Below are positions 34,485 to 46,988 of a DNA stretch of 64,000 nt, piece after piece. Origin of the DNA: Fallopia convolvulus (Eukaryota; Streptophyta; Magnoliopsida; Caryophyllales; Polygonaceae); NCBI GenBank assembly GCA_964016875.1, contig OZ024735.1, positions 15,714,934 to 15,778,933 of the forward strand. Reading direction: 5' to 3'. Positions within the stretch are counted from its first letter, which is position 1, and each line of letters begins with the position of its first letter. The notes below the pieces were generated by a model. It saw only the letters and a list, made by a program, of their open reading frames with translations, made no database searches and had not been told where the DNA came from. The position numbers and the translations under genes were made by a program.

Positions 34485-36050
34485 TCATTGGTTTGGTGGT
34501 GGGAAGTAGTGATCAAAGTTGCCCATAAACTGATACATTGTCCGCCAGTGTTTCTCATCAACTGTTACGCGTTGCTCCATCGTCCTACAACAAGCGTCAG
34601 CCCTTTGCTGTCGTGTGTCCTCAAGTGCCATGCGAGCTGAATAGACATCCTGCCAATAATTCATCGTTGGTGGAGATGAGAATGCTGCAAATTCAGCTGC
34701 TGTATTTGGGATGTCAAATCTTGTTCCCACTGAGGAGGGGCATCTGAACTAGAGTAGTTGGCATGGGGCGACGACTGGTGGTGGTTGTGCTGCTGGAAGT
34801 GGTCGTGTTGGACAAAAGGGGCGTAAGGCACTACACCGAACGATGGTGGCTCGGTGGGATGATGAGCAGGCTCGGTGTCGAAGTGAAACACCTCGGTGTT
34901 AGCCTCGAAGTACTCGGTACCGAGGCCAGGATGCTCGGTACCGAGGTTGGCATTCTGTTTAGGGGCTTCGGTACCGACCTGTGGGTCCTCGGTACTGAGC
35001 CCTACTACATGGGCTGGCTCATCCTCTTCCATAGCGGCCCCCTCATGCTCGTACCTCGACTCGAATTCCCGTAATGTGGGCTCGTCTTGAGGCTTCTTGG
35101 CCAAGGGGAATGGTTGAGATGTCCATGCTTCATACTAGTTCGGCACATGCAACAACTCCAACTTGTCCTGAGTGATTACCACGGTCTGTCCAAGAACCAA
35201 GTAGCGACTCCCGTTGTATGTCTCTGAAAAATGCCAGAAGACAACCAGTATTTCGAGTTCAGCTTCTGGGGGTTGTGTGCATTGTAGCGTGAGAGGCCGA
35301 CTTTGAGAGCCATTGCCAAGAGTCTCACCAAGTTGCCACAATAAACCTCTTTTGAAGTGGCCCCGTATTTCTCAACATATTTCAGCCAATCAAATCCCAA
35401 GTTCATGGGGGCGGGGTCCTCAAAGATAATGGTACGGAGGCATCCTACCTCCGTCCTCGTCGGCCGGGAGAGCTCCTTTTTGGGCCAAATGGTTGCACCC
35501 AAAACTCTGAGAATAATCCTAAAAATAGGATTGATGATGTGCGCTCCTGGAAGTGCCGGTGCGGTAGGATTACCTTCTCCAGAGATGTATCTCCAAGTAT
35601 CTGTGACCTTGAAATCATTAGGAGCCTTGTAATTTTGGGAGCGGTTAGGGAAGTCGAGGAGTTAGTTGAACTCTGCCATATTGAACTCATGATCATTGTT
35701 GCCTAACCGGAACCTGATCCTTTCTGCAGATGTCTTGGACTTAAACCTGATGCGGAGAGTGGCTATGAACTCTGAGGTGAGAGCCGAATAATGAGGGACG
35801 TCTTCGTTTTTGAGGAGATGTGGCACACCGAGAATAGCGAATGCATGCTTTACGTCCTCATAGATGCCGGAGGACTTTGCACTTGATCTTGAAAACCATC
35901 TTGTGAGTTGGTCCTTTTCGATGACAGAATTGAAGATCATCAGTTGCTCCCTAGTCGGCAAGATGACCTCTTCCATTCTCGGAGGAGATGGAGATCTTTC
36001 GGTCCTCCTCTTTTTGCCGGCCCTAGAGTTGGCTTTGCTTGAGCTTGCAA
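34485..36050 (-). pseudogene. Athila ORF1-like gene, copy in unit 2 (decayed)
   Basis: The same gene as at 41570-43135. Recognisable pieces: EEVILPTREQLMIFNSVIEK (about 35975), HYSALTSEFIATLRI and FRLGNNDHEFNMAEF (35780-35670), and MNLGFDWLKYVEKYGATSKE (about 35400). A C-terminal part rich in GTE/TEP motifs encoded by the palindromes follows (35060-34870). The start codon is lost (the ATG is ATT here) and there are several frameshifts. It is related to the Athila ORF1 family, whose function is unknown (env-like position downstream of pol). Confidence 0.7.
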
Positions 36051-37475
36051 TTTAGTACATGAAATACCATAAATAACCAAGATAAAATTAACTCAAACCA
36101 ACAAGAAACCCCATACTTGCATTTGAGAATAGCCTCGACCGAACTCAGTACCGATCCTTTACGGTCGATATCGAGGTCTCTGGGTTCAGGTTTGGTTCTG
36201 GCTGATCACATGTCCGTACCGACCCTCACAGGTCGGTAACGAGCCTTGTGAGAGAACATTACGCATGAGATTCCGAATCTCTAACCCTCAAATTTTTGAC
36301 AATTAGCATAATTCAAGCAAGATTCCACATAAAAACCACACAATCAAGTAAATCAACCCCATACTTTCTTAAATCCCTATCCAATCATGCTAAAAAATTG
36401 ACAAACATCATGGTGAAATCATGCAATTCAAGAACAAGTTACTTTATGCTTTTCTATAATCGGAATTCATTGCAATTCAAGCATGAGGAAACGAAAATCA
36501 AACAAGATTAAGCACCAATATAAAGGCAAAGAGGCATGATGGCAATAGGAATATGCAATCTCGGATCTATACATACATCTAGATATGAAAAACTGCCTAA
36601 TTTTATCATGAATCTTCAAGAAAACAGTTTAGGGTCAAGAAATCATACCGTAGACTTGTGAATTTGAAGAACCGAAAATTGAATTGTAAGAGTAACGAGG
36701 ATGGGGCTAGGTAACGAACAAAACGATGGCTTTTCTCGGTATCGAATGAGGGCACGAGTTTTGAGGGTGAATGGATCAGGTGCGGTGTGTGGAATACGGG
36801 GTGAGAGTAGCTAGATCTCGAGAGATTGGAGTGTTCTTGTGACTATTGGTTCACCTAGTGCTAAAACTTGACTTATGTTTTGTTAAGGGTTGTTAGTTGA
36901 ATTTCTTGAAACTTAAGGGTATTTTATACAATTAGATAGAAGTGTGGGATGATTTGTGTGAGGCGTGGATCTAGGTTATATGGGATGATTTATTTCCTTT
37001 ACTTGTTTTCAATCCAAAGTTCTTGTTTGTTTTTCTTCGTTCAATCTCTTGTTAAAGCGTTGGTGAGTCATATCCAAGATCGAGCATCCATATCCCTCTT
37101 CACCTCCAACAATCCACTTCCAATCGCTCCATTCATCGATCCATCTTCATCTCGGTGCAACTCTGCACATCGTCAGTAAATTTGCCATAACTTCTAAATT
37201 ACACCACATCTAGATCTGAAATTTTGAGGGGTCAAACTAGACTCAGGGATCTAACTCTGGACTTTGGAATCGCCCAATTCCGAGTCCGGACGAGGGAGAT
37301 CTACCCTTTTAATCCCAGACAAAATTCAGCCTCCTAGCTCCACCACCTTCGAGCCAAGTGACGATTTCCTACCATTCTTCGGCGATCTCTTTGCCCCACC
37401 ATCTACACCATCGGTCCTCTCATCAAACGGGGTCGGGCTATTCCCAAACCCACGAGTAATCAAACAAGCACTATT
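36051..37475. other. Leader region of unit 2 with a foreign fragment
   Basis: 36051-36829 matches the sequence upstream of ORF1 in unit 1 (43140-43909). At 36830 the match breaks and a fragment of about 600 bp replaces the whole gag-protease region up to about 37430, where the normal leader resumes. The fragment is related to the distal half of the insertion at 40027-41089; both copies keep a + strand ORF starting MESPNSES (37264 and 40928). Confidence 0.6.
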
Positions 37476-37499
37476 GCTTCCCCGGCAGTGGCGCCAATT
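37476..37499 (-). other. PBS next to LTR-B
   Basis: On the minus strand AATTGGCGCC...GCCGGGGAAGC follows LTR-B directly. This is the Athila-type PBS, better preserved than the one next to LTR-C. Confidence 0.75.
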
Positions 37500-38795
37500 T
37501 GTTGATAGGGATTTACTTAACAACAAATAAATTTGTAGTCAAGACCCTGCTGAGTATAGGGAGGACGGGATCCTCAAAGCAACTAAACACAGAAAAATAG
37601 CAGGCTCGGTACCGACCTATAACCCTCGGTAATGAGTCTGAACAAATTAAAAATGAAGGTAATTCAAATGGAGAAAAATCTAGGATAAGGGTTTACCACG
37701 ACATAGTCATGCATACAAAATAGTGTGAAGGATAAATAACATGCCTCAAGGATAAACCTATCAACTTTCGTTGATTAAAGCAAGCAAATCAATCGATTTT
37801 CACAAATCAATTCACTCTCTACTTATTTTTGATCCAAAGCTCGAAACTTTTGTTATCGAACAATATTAACATTCAAGGTTACAACTTTCTCTTTCGATCA
37901 AGCAATAAACTCGAATTACTTTAACTTTCGTCTAAGTATAAGCACAAAACAAGTAGACAAAGATAGAAGGCAATCAAACATTCATCACACATATTCAATC
38001 ATGCATAACTATGTCGGGTTTCCAACCCCGACCCTAGAAAAGATAACTACTCACTCATGATCGAAACAAAACAAGTAATTGAACTGAAGGAGAACATTGA
38101 ATAAGAACTAAACAAAAGCTTACTTGAATTATAAATCAAAACTCGTCTTCAAACAAAAACTTCAAAACCGAAACAAAGAGAAACACACAAGCTCGGTTCT
38201 CTCTCTCTAGTCTCGTCCGAATTTCCCACGATCTCTCCACTAAAACTAGACTTAAAACTAGGTATTTATACTAAGAGAAACTATCTAACAAGATTCCTAA
38301 AAGATAAAACTTCCTAACTAAAAAGATTGCGAGATAAAAGATAGAAAAATTGAAAACCGGTGCCGCCTATCGACACAGGCCACCTCGGTGTCGACCTGCA
38401 CAGGGTCGGTAGACTCTTGTTGAACTTCTTTGACCAAAACTCTGTTGCACAGCTCGGTACCGACCCTCATAGGTCGGTATCAAGGTCTTTTTCTTGATTC
38501 TCTTGTACATTTTGCATAGCTCCTTTCAGATTTGACGGGATCTTCAAAGCGCCCTCTTCTTCTCTTCTCTTCCATCATATTACACCATCAACCTCTCGAT
38601 CTTAACTCCCTCGGAATGCTCCTTTGTGCTTCGAAAACCTACAAAAAAACACTAAAATGGAGTAGCTTCTATACTTTTCACAAAATATGTAAACTTATCC
38701 AAAAACAAACAAAACAAACACTAAAAAAGTCAACTAATCTAAGCTAAACAACCAAAGAAAAACACCTAAAAACCATACTAAAAACATGAACATCA
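37500..38795 (-). repeat. LTR-B (middle LTR) of Athila-like element 1
   Basis: 1296 bp, shorter than LTR-A because about 150 bases near its + strand start are deleted (junction near 37566). The deletion removes one palindromic module. The other modules are kept (37603-37640, 38360-38410, 38453-38484). Confidence 0.85.
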
Positions 38796-41569
38796 AAATA
38801 CCCCATACTTAAGCTTGCTTGTCCTCAAGCAATCACTAGACATAAACCAAAACCAACAAACATGCTCATCAAGTAATAGCCCTTATCTGAAAAGCAACTT
38901 CAAAGCATAGAAAAAATAGCAAAATGACTCTTAACATCATCACACATATATATACACTAATAAACACAAGCAACCATAATCCAACCTCACAAAGGGTAAT
39001 GTATTTCACTCAACTCTCATGTGTTTGGCTTATAAATTCATCTCTCAACTCAATCTTATATGCAAAAACTCATAGAAATTGGAACTTATATTACCAAACT
39101 CTCCACCAAAGATTTGTCAAAACAAGCAAAAATCATCAAGAGAACTTATGCTCAATGAAAAACTTCATAGAAGTTTCAATTCGGTCGGGTTGTATTGGGG
39201 CTTGGTAAAAAGAATAAGGCATGGAAAACTTTTGGCTATGTGGTGCTAATTTTTATCCGGGAATTAAAGACTCCTAAAAACTCACACATACCAAAAAATC
39301 TCAAAACAAATATACCAAACTCACTCTTCTTTGTGCTTTTTCTTCACTCACCCATTAAATTCTACAAAGCCTCATAAAAACATAAAGAAACTCTTGGTTT
39401 TAAACTTTTAAAACACTGCACATCTTCTTCTTTATTCCTTCTTTTTTTTCTGCATTTTTTTTCATTATTCCTCACGACATGCCTTGGTACCGACCTAAGA
39501 GGGTTGGTATAGAGCTATACTTCTTCTTTTTTTTTCTTTGAAAACTTCGGTACCGAGCCCACATAGGCTGGTATCGAACTTGAAATTCCTTTCTTCCTTT
39601 GTGCATTCTTCTAACCAAGAGATCTTTTTACATAATTGAAACAAGAGACTTCCAATCTACCCCACGCAAACCTTTATTTTTGAACCAACAAATATCTTTG
39701 CACTCCAAAAACAATTCCTCTCCAACTAAGTCCTAATCCTCGGATAGGGTCAAGCTTATCTCGGCTAGGGAATAATTTTGTGGAGCAAAAAATAAAAGGC
39801 TTAAGCTCAAACTAGCTATCAAAAACAAGGATAATTTAAGGCTGGATATGGATTAATAGGGCTTATGAAAAATAAGTTCTCTATCATATGATTTTCACAA
39901 GTAATGAACTAAAAATCTTATACAGGTCTTGAGAAATAGATAACCATCACAATTCCAAGAGATAATATATATAGAGAGAGAAAATCACACATGAAAAATC
40001 AAGGCTAAAAAGTAAAGCTCACAAGGTGATGTGATTTCGTCTACCACACCTTTTATCGAGGCTCCTTCCAAGGGTGCGATGCTCAGTACTGTGCCTAATG
40101 AGGTGTTGTTGCACACGCCGGTTTCCGACCTTGGTGCGCCTTTGCTTTTGAGGGATGGTGCCACTTCTTCGGGCACTTTTGATAGCACTTTGCCCCATTA
40201 CTTGAGTGAAAATTCTGGCCCTAATGACAAGTCCAATTTGCACGACAAAGGGGAGTCTTCGCTTGGACAAGTAACCAAGGCCGGTGTCCGAGGCGCTAAG
40301 AAGCCAAGTCAAGGTACCACGCCCTATCTTGGGCGCATCACTCGAGCACATTCTAGGGCAATGCTTGACAAGATCAAGGAGGAGATCACGGCTCATACGT
40401 TGGACTTTGGTTAGCAAAGGTGAAGATTGGAGTCTCATTTTAACTAGTGGCCTGACAAGTGACTATTTTGTGGTTAAGGACAATTAGTTTGTTCTTGGTT
40501 TTATGGGGCTTTTTTGTAATTTCTTTAAGAGTTGTGGCTGAATGTATGAGGCGTGGCATTTAGGTTTATAGACAAATCCATGGCCTCTTTTCTCCGTTAG
40601 ACTTGAACGATGAAATTGCTCTCTTTTTACTTGTTTTCAATCTAAGTTCTTTGTTTTGTATCTCGTTCAATCTCGTTGTTTGATCGTTGGTGACTCATAT
40701 CCGACACTCTTTCAACCTAGTATGTTGATCTTGGTGCGTAATATCCAAGATTCAACATCCATATCCAACAATCCATCAATCCACTTCCAATCGTTCCATC
40801 CATCGATCCATCTACATCTCGGTGGAATTCTGCACCATGCCAGTATATTCGCCATAACTTCTATATTACCCATCTGGATCTCAAATTTTTAGGAGTTAAA
40901 CTAGACTCAAAGATCTAACTCTGGGCTTTGGAATCACCCAATTCCGAGTCCAGACCAGGGAGATCTACCCTTTTTATCCTAGACGAAATTCAGCCACCGA
41001 GCTCCACCACCTTCGAACCAAGTGAAGATTTCCGTCCACTCTTCAGCGATCTCTTTGCACCATCATCTACACCATCGATCCGGACATCACAAGGTCAATT
41101 TTGTGTTGGATTGCAACTACTCATGCTAACAGTTATACATGCTCAGTTTCATCATATGCTATTTCACCATAAAAACCATTTCATCATAAGACTCAGGCTA
41201 TACTATCAAAAACATGCTAAAAGGAAATTACATGGTCATCTTAAATAAAAGCTATCATAGAACCATAAGATCAAAGGTACTTATCTATTCTAAAATCTTT
41301 TTGGATTTTTCAAATTTTTCAAATTTTTTGTGATTTTTTTTTCAAGAAAACGAAAACAACTAAAACAGGTAAAAACAAACTGAAGCAAGAACATGAAAAC
41401 ACACAAAAACAAACAAGAAAGTTTTCTTTTCCCTCCCTACCCCATAATTAAACATTAGAGTATCCCCATTGTAAAAATAAAGCAGAGAATAAGAAAAGAT
41501 AAGGAAAAAAAAAGAAACTCACAAAGCAACTGTCGAAGCAAAGGAAACATCCATGAAAGCGAGATCCTC
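38796..41569. other. 3' untranslated region of unit 1 (element 1)
   Basis: Starts with the PPT (38796-38810, minus strand) beside LTR-B. The sequence parallels 32775-34484 except for the inserted 40027-41089 segment. Palindromic modules occur at about 39485-39515 and 39547-39578. Confidence 0.65.
40027..41089 (+). mobile_element. 1063-bp TG...CA insertion, possibly a solo LTR
   Basis: Ends are TGATGTGATT and ...GGACATCA, forming TGATGT/ACATCA inverted termini. The 5-bp duplication CAAGG (40022-40026 and 41090-41094) extends leftward to TCACAAGG on both sides. The second unit of element 1 shows the empty site (around 34019). The proximal half has an open frame on the + strand (40031-40414) ending in a basic segment (YLGRITRAHSRAMLDKIKEE) that resembles linker regions of retroelement polyproteins. 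The distal half matches 36830-37430. TG...CA with a 5-bp duplication suggests a solo LTR or TRIM; the family is not recognised. Confidence 0.6.
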
Positions 41570-43135
41570 ATTGGTTTGGTGGTGGGAAGTAGTGCTCAAA
41601 GTTTCCCATAAACTGATACATTGTCCGCCAGCGTTCCTCATCAACTGTTACACGCTACTCCATCGTCCTCCAGCGAGCGTCAGCCCTTTGCTGCCATGCG
41701 TCCTCAAGTGCCATGCGAGCTGAATAGACATCCTGTCAATGATTCATCCGTTGGTGGAGCTGAGAATGCTGCAAATTTAGATGTTGCATTTGGGATGTCA
41801 AATATTGTGCCCACTGAGGTGGGGCATTTGAACTAGAGTCTTTGGCATGGGGTGGCATCTGGTAGTGGTTGTGCTGCTAGAAGTGGTCGTGCTGGATAAA
41901 GGGGGCGTAGGGCACTACACCGAACGATGGTGGCTCGGTGGGATGATGAGCAGGCTCGGCGTTGAAGTGAAACGCCTCGGTGCTAGCCTCAAAGTACTCG
42001 GTACTGAGGCCAGGATGCTCGGTACCGAGGTTGGCGTTCTATTATGGGGCTTCGGTACCGACTTGTGGGTCCTCGTTACCGAGCCCTGCTGCAGGGGCTG
42101 GCTTGTCCTCTTCCATAGCGGCCCCCTCACGCTCGTACCTTAACTCGAATTCCCGCAATGTCGGCTCGTCTTGAGGCTTCTTGGACAAGGGGAACAGTTG
42201 AGACGTCCATGCTTCATACCAGTTTGGCACATGCAACAACTCTAACTTGTCCCGAGTGATTACCACGGTCTGTCTAAGAACCAAGGTAGTGACTCCCCCT
42301 GTATGTCTTTGAAAAATTCCAGAAGACAACCAGTATTTCTAGTTCAGCTTCCAGGGCTGTGTGCATTGTAGCGTGAGAGGTCGACGTTGAGAGCCATTGC
42401 CAAGAGGCTCACCAAGTTGCCACAGTAAACCTCTTTTGAAGTGGCCCCGTATTTCTCTATATATTTCAGCCATTCGAACCCCAAGTTCATAGGGGCAGGG
42501 TCCTCAAAGAGAATGGTACGGAGGCATCATACCTCCGTCCTCGTCGGCTTGGAAGGCTCCTTTTTGGGCCAAATGGTTGCACCCAAAACTCTGAGAATAA
42601 TCCTAAAAATGGGATTGATGATAAGCGCCACTGGAAGTGCTGGTGCGGTAGGATTAACTTCTCCATAGATGTAGCTCCAAGTATATGTGACCTTGAAATC
42701 ACCAGGAGCCTTGTAATTTCGGGGGCGGTTAGGGAAGTCGAGGAGTCGCTTAAACTCTGCCGTATTGAACTCATGATCATTGTTGCCTAACCGGAACCTA
42801 ATCCTTCCTGCAGATGTCTTGGACTTAAAGCTGATGCGGAGAGTGGCTATGAACTCTGAGGTGAGAGTCGGATAATGAGGGACGTCTTCCTTTTTGAGTA
42901 GATGTGGCACACCGAGAATAGCCAATGCATGCCTTACGTCCTCATAGATGTCGGAGGACTTTGCACTTGATCTTGAAAACCATCTTGTGAGATGGTCCTT
43001 TTAGATGACAGAATTGAAGATCATCAGTTGCTCCCTAGTCGGCAAGATGACCTCGTCCATTCTCAGAGGAGATGGAGATCTTTCGGTCCTCCTCTTTTTG
43101 CCTGCCCTAGAGTTGGCTCTACTTGAACTTGCCAT
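41570..43135 (-). pseudogene. Athila ORF1-like gene, copy in unit 1 (decayed)
   Basis: ATG at 43135 (MASSSRANSRAGKKRR), just after an AG/GTAC that looks like a splice acceptor. Main conserved part: MAILGVPHLLKKEDVPHYPT (about 42925), FRLGNNDHEFNTAEFKRLLD and IFRIILRVLGATIWPKKEPS (to 42540). It is homologous to the intact ORF at 54388-56199 of element 2 (shared HYPALTSEF, FRLGN-DH and FR-ILRVLG-type motifs). The C-terminal part (42130-41900) is rich in GTE units encoded by TCGGTACCGA repeats. At least two in-frame stops and a frameshift. Confidence 0.7.
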
Positions 43136-43141
43136 TTAGTA

Positions 43142-43145
43142 CCTG
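43142..43145 (-). promoter_or_regulatory. Candidate splice acceptor before ORF1 (element 1)
   Basis: On the minus strand a T-rich stretch TATTTCAG is followed by GTACTAA and the ORF1 ATG eight bases on. Element 2 has AG/GTACC directly before its candidate ORF1 ATG (56172). Env-position ORFs of some plant gypsy elements are made from spliced RNA, so this is a plausible acceptor; it is an inference. Confidence 0.35.
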
Positions 43146-43934
43146 AAATACCATAAATAACCAGATAAAATCAACTCAAACCAACAAGAAACCCCATAAT
43201 TGTATTTGAAAATAGCCTCGACCGACCTCGGTACCGATCTTTCAAGGTCGGTATTGAGCTCTCTGGGTTCAGGTTTGTTTCTGGCTGATCAAAAGTCAGT
43301 ACCGACCCTCACAGGTCGGTAACGAGCCTGGTGCGAGAACATTACGCATGGGATTCCGAATCTCTAACCCTCAAATTTTTGACAATTAGCATAATTCAAG
43401 CAAGATTCCACATAAAAACCACACAATCATGTAAATACAACCCCATACTTACTCAAAGCCCTATCCAATCATGCTAAAAAATTGCCAAACATCATGGTGA
43501 AATTCATGCAATTCAAGAACAATCTTCATGCTTTTCTATAATCGGAATTCATTGCAATTCAAGCATGAGGAAACGAAAAGCAAACAAGATTAAGCTCTAA
43601 TATAAAGGCAAAGAGGCATGATGGCGATAGGAATATGCAATCTCGGATCTATACATAGATCTAGATATGAAAAACTACCCAATTTTATCATGAATCTTCA
43701 AAAAAAGAGTTTAGGGTCAAGAAATTATACCGTAGACTTGTGAATTTGAAGAACCGAAAATTGAATTGTAAGAGTAACGAGGATGGGGCTCGGTAACGAA
43801 CAAAATGATGGCTTTGCTCGGTATCGAATGAGGGCACGAGTTTTGAGGGTGAATGGATCGGGTGCGGTGCGTGGAATACGGGGTGTGAGTAGCTAGATCT
43901 CGAGAGATTGGTGAGGTTTGATGTGAGATTTGTG

Positions 43935-43961
43935 CTTGAGAGCTTCCCTCCCGTAAGCGCT
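43935..43961 (-). other. Conserved motif downstream of protease (element 1)
   Basis: On the minus strand AGCGCTTACGGGAGGGAAGC lies about 40-70 bases after the protease stop. The equivalent place in element 2 (57434-57460) has AGCGCTTCTCGGGAGGCAAC. Role unknown. Confidence 0.45.
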
Positions 43962-44002
43962 ATTTTTAACGTCGTAAGCCCGACGAACTTACCTTAGCTA
44001 AC

Positions 44003-45010
44003 TCAAGGTGGTTCTGTTTCAGCTTTGTCAGGGTTGTGGAAGACCCCATACTTAGCCGAAAAGGTGTTGTTGTTTCGCACTAGATTCGGTCCTTCATCCT
44101 CTAACAATATGCTTGGTAGTGGGTTAGTGATGTCCAAGAACCAAGGAGGTTTCGACTCACCAATTGTATGGATAGTAGGGTATGGTGTAGGAATATGATA
44201 TAAGGAAGGATTGTAATTGGAAATAGTGAAACTGGAATTAGAATGCTCACCTTGATCAGTCAGCGAGGGCGCTGGTACCGAGGGGGTTAAGGTCGTTATT
44301 GACCAATCTGGAGCATGGTCTCCCTCGGTATCATGCCAAAATGTTCCTCCCTCGTTATATTGTTGTATGAAGGGCTCGGTACCGACCCAAGGTGGGTTGG
44401 TAGCTGGCTTGGTACTGCTTTTGTTTTCGTTGTTGCTTGAGAGAAAAACATCTGGCTTAACAATGTCGAGCTCTGGCTGGGGCGTCTCGATCTTTGTGGT
44501 TGCGGCTGTGTCATTGGCAACTTGATTGATATTGAACTCGACCCGCTCTTCCCCTATGTCAAAGGTGAGGAGTCCTTTCCGAACATCGACTCGAGCACCT
44601 GTTGTGGCAAGGAATGGTCTGCCTAGAATGATGGGTACTACAGGGTCTTCAGGCATATCAAGTACAATAAAGTCATTTGGTACGAAGAATTTGCCCACTT
44701 GAATGGGAAAATCATCAACGACTCATGTAGCTTTTAAGCTAGACCCATCTTCCATGTACATCCTCATATCAACAGGTTCCAAAGGTCCATGGTTAGCTTT
44801 GGACCAAATCGATAGGGGAAGTAAACTGGCACTGGCACCTAGATCACATAGTGCCTTGAAACGGTGGTCGCCAATCCCGATAGTGATAGCAAATCTCTCG
44901 CGATCACCTAGCTTTTCTGAAAGGGCTATAGATCTGACCTCATCCGTCAGCTCTGACATCGATCTTTTCCTGCGAAGAATGTCTTTCAAGAATTTGGTGT
45001 AAGCCTGCAT
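44003..45010 (-). pseudogene. Aspartic protease region of element 1
   Basis: Frame from 45010 (YTKFLKDILRRKRSMSELTD) with the active-site motif ALCDLGASASLLP (about 44845); DLGAS is the Athila form. An in-frame stop lies near 44721. The frame then continues with VGKFFVPNDFIVLDMPEDP and PIILGRPFLATTGARVDV and a 130-residue tail holding VGTEPF and TEGD units, ending at 44003. In autonomous Athila elements RT follows here; instead the frame ends and non-coding DNA leads to ORF1. Confidence 0.85.
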
Positions 45011-45410
45011 TTAGCTTAGGGCCTCATCGAATGGTATAGAAATATTTAAGCCTTGAAGAATCTTAACGAAATGCTTAAACTTGCCTTCTGTTGAGTCCTT
45101 AGAGAGACTTCACCAATCTCGGAACCAAAGCGGGCTCGAGAGGTGGCGCTACCGAATCGACAATCGGGTCGATTGGTGCCGCGGGAGGTTCGGTACCGAC
45201 CCTGGTGGGGTCGGTATCGAGCTTGGGACTAAGGGAGTGGTTCGGTGTCGAGAACTTACCTGGATTGGGTTTGGTAACGAGCTTTGGAGCATCAGTATCG
45301 AGGGATTTAGGCTCGGTAACGACCCTTTTTGGCGCGTTATCGATCTTGGCCGAGGCATCTTCTTCGGTACCGAGGTCTTTCTCCTTGGCCTCAGCACGGC
45401 CTGGTAGCGT

Positions 45411-46890
45411 CTTTCCGCTGCGGAGGTGTACGGATTCTATCTTTCCTCTCGGGTTGTCGTCGGGGCGGCCCGGGAGTTACCCTTGAGGTCTCGGATTTTG
45501 TGCCGCAAGGTTGCCAAGTTGGGAGTCAATGCTCTTCTTCCATGTTTCAAGACCATTCAATCGACTGTTAAGGTTGGCTTGAACTCCATCCATCTTGCTA
45601 TGTACTCCATCAATTTTGCTATTGATGCCCTCTTGTAGCCCTTGTACCCATGGAGGTACCTCTTGATATCTTGGTAATCTGTAAGGAGGAGCCTTCATTT
45701 CTTGTGGTGGAGGTGCTTGATTTTGACTTTGATTGTATCCTCCCCAACTAGGATAGTTGTTTGGCCTATCATAATTGTTAGGTTGGTTTCTGTATTGCCC
45801 TCTCATATAATTCATCTCAGCATATGTCTCAGCGGCTCTAACCTGCTCAATGTTAGTGCAGGCAGAAGTAATATAGGCATAAGAGCCACACTCTTGACAA
45901 TTTTGAGAGGTTTTCAGAAAACTTACCTATTTCTTCAAACGGTTGATCTCATCTTGTAAGAATTGATTTTTAACGTCAGGATCAACTTTGTCATTATTGG
46001 GAATGTTGAGATATTTTTGAGGCTGGGGTGTCTGCTTGGTCCCGTACATGGCATCGTAATTGGTCAATTTGTCCAGCAACTCCCATGCAACAGTGGGATC
46101 CATCTCAATAAAACCGCAAGCAGTGTGCATGTTGATGCGGTTCTTTGTGTCAACATTAATCCCATGAAAGAAGCTTTTTTGGAGCACATATGGTGGTTGC
46201 CCATGAGTGGGGCATTGTCTAAGCATCTCCTTAAATCTCTCCCACGTCTCCACAAAGGTCTCGTTAGGCAGCTGGTGGTAGGAGGTGATACGTTTTCTTA
46301 ACTTCGTTGTCTTAGAAGGAGGGAAGAATTTTGTTAAAAATTGATCATACAAAGCCTTCCAAGTCTTGATAGACTTATGAGGTAAGCTCTCTAACCAGCT
46401 CAGGGTCTTTCCTATAAGAGACCAGACGAAAGCTTTTAACAAAGCATATTTTAAAGAGACACCTTCAACAGCAATAGTGTCACATAAATCAAGAAATTTT
46501 TTAATATGTTCCATAGAGCACTCAGTAGGTTTCCCTTCAAACTTAGCCCGTTTTATTAACGATATGAGTTGAGACTTAATCTTAAAAGTCTTCTCTATCT
46601 CCGGAAGCACAATTGTAGACTCTGGCACCCTCAGTTCTGGATGCATATACTGTTTAGCATTCCTTGGATAGGCATTGAGTTGTTCTTGTAGAGCGGTTTT
46701 TTCAAGTTGTGAGGCCTCGAGCTGCCTCCGAAGCGCATCCATCTATTGTGCCATCTCTTCAATTGTCATGGCCATGGCTTGATTTTCTCGTCTTCTACGA
46801 TGCAGGACGCGTTCGGGTTCAGAAAAATAATCAGTGTGATCAAATTTCAAGCCGGCGTCGCCCTCCTGGCATAAGCTAAGAAAACAAACA
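45411..46890 (-). pseudogene. gag: gag of Athila-like element 1
   Basis: Gag begins near 46890 (no clear ATG), with a TAG at 46743-46745. The main block 46742-45927 holds NAKQYMHPELRVPESTIVLP, SLIKRAKFEGKPTECSMEH, FFPPSKTTKLRKRITSY and RFKEMLRQCPTHGQPPYVLQ, all typical of Athila Gag. After a stop at 45927 the frame continues with a zinc-knuckle-like CQECGSYAYITSAC, in which the usual His is Tyr, then NRLNG-type linkers and a C-terminus with VGTEP units near 45200. It matches the gag of element 2 along its length. Confidence 0.85.
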
Positions 46891-46964
46891 AAATAAAACA
46901 AAATTAGAAATAAAAACAAGGCCGGGCTATTCCGAAACCCACGAGTAATCAAACAAGCAGTGTT

Positions 46965-46988
46965 GCTTCCCCAACAACGACGCCGATT
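46965..46988 (-). other. PBS next to LTR-C (diverged)
   Basis: On the minus strand ATCGGCGTCGTTGTTGGGGA stands where Athila-type elements have TGGCGCCGTTGCCGGGGA. Several C-to-T or G-to-A type changes suggest decay, possibly by methylated-cytosine deamination. Confidence 0.7.
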
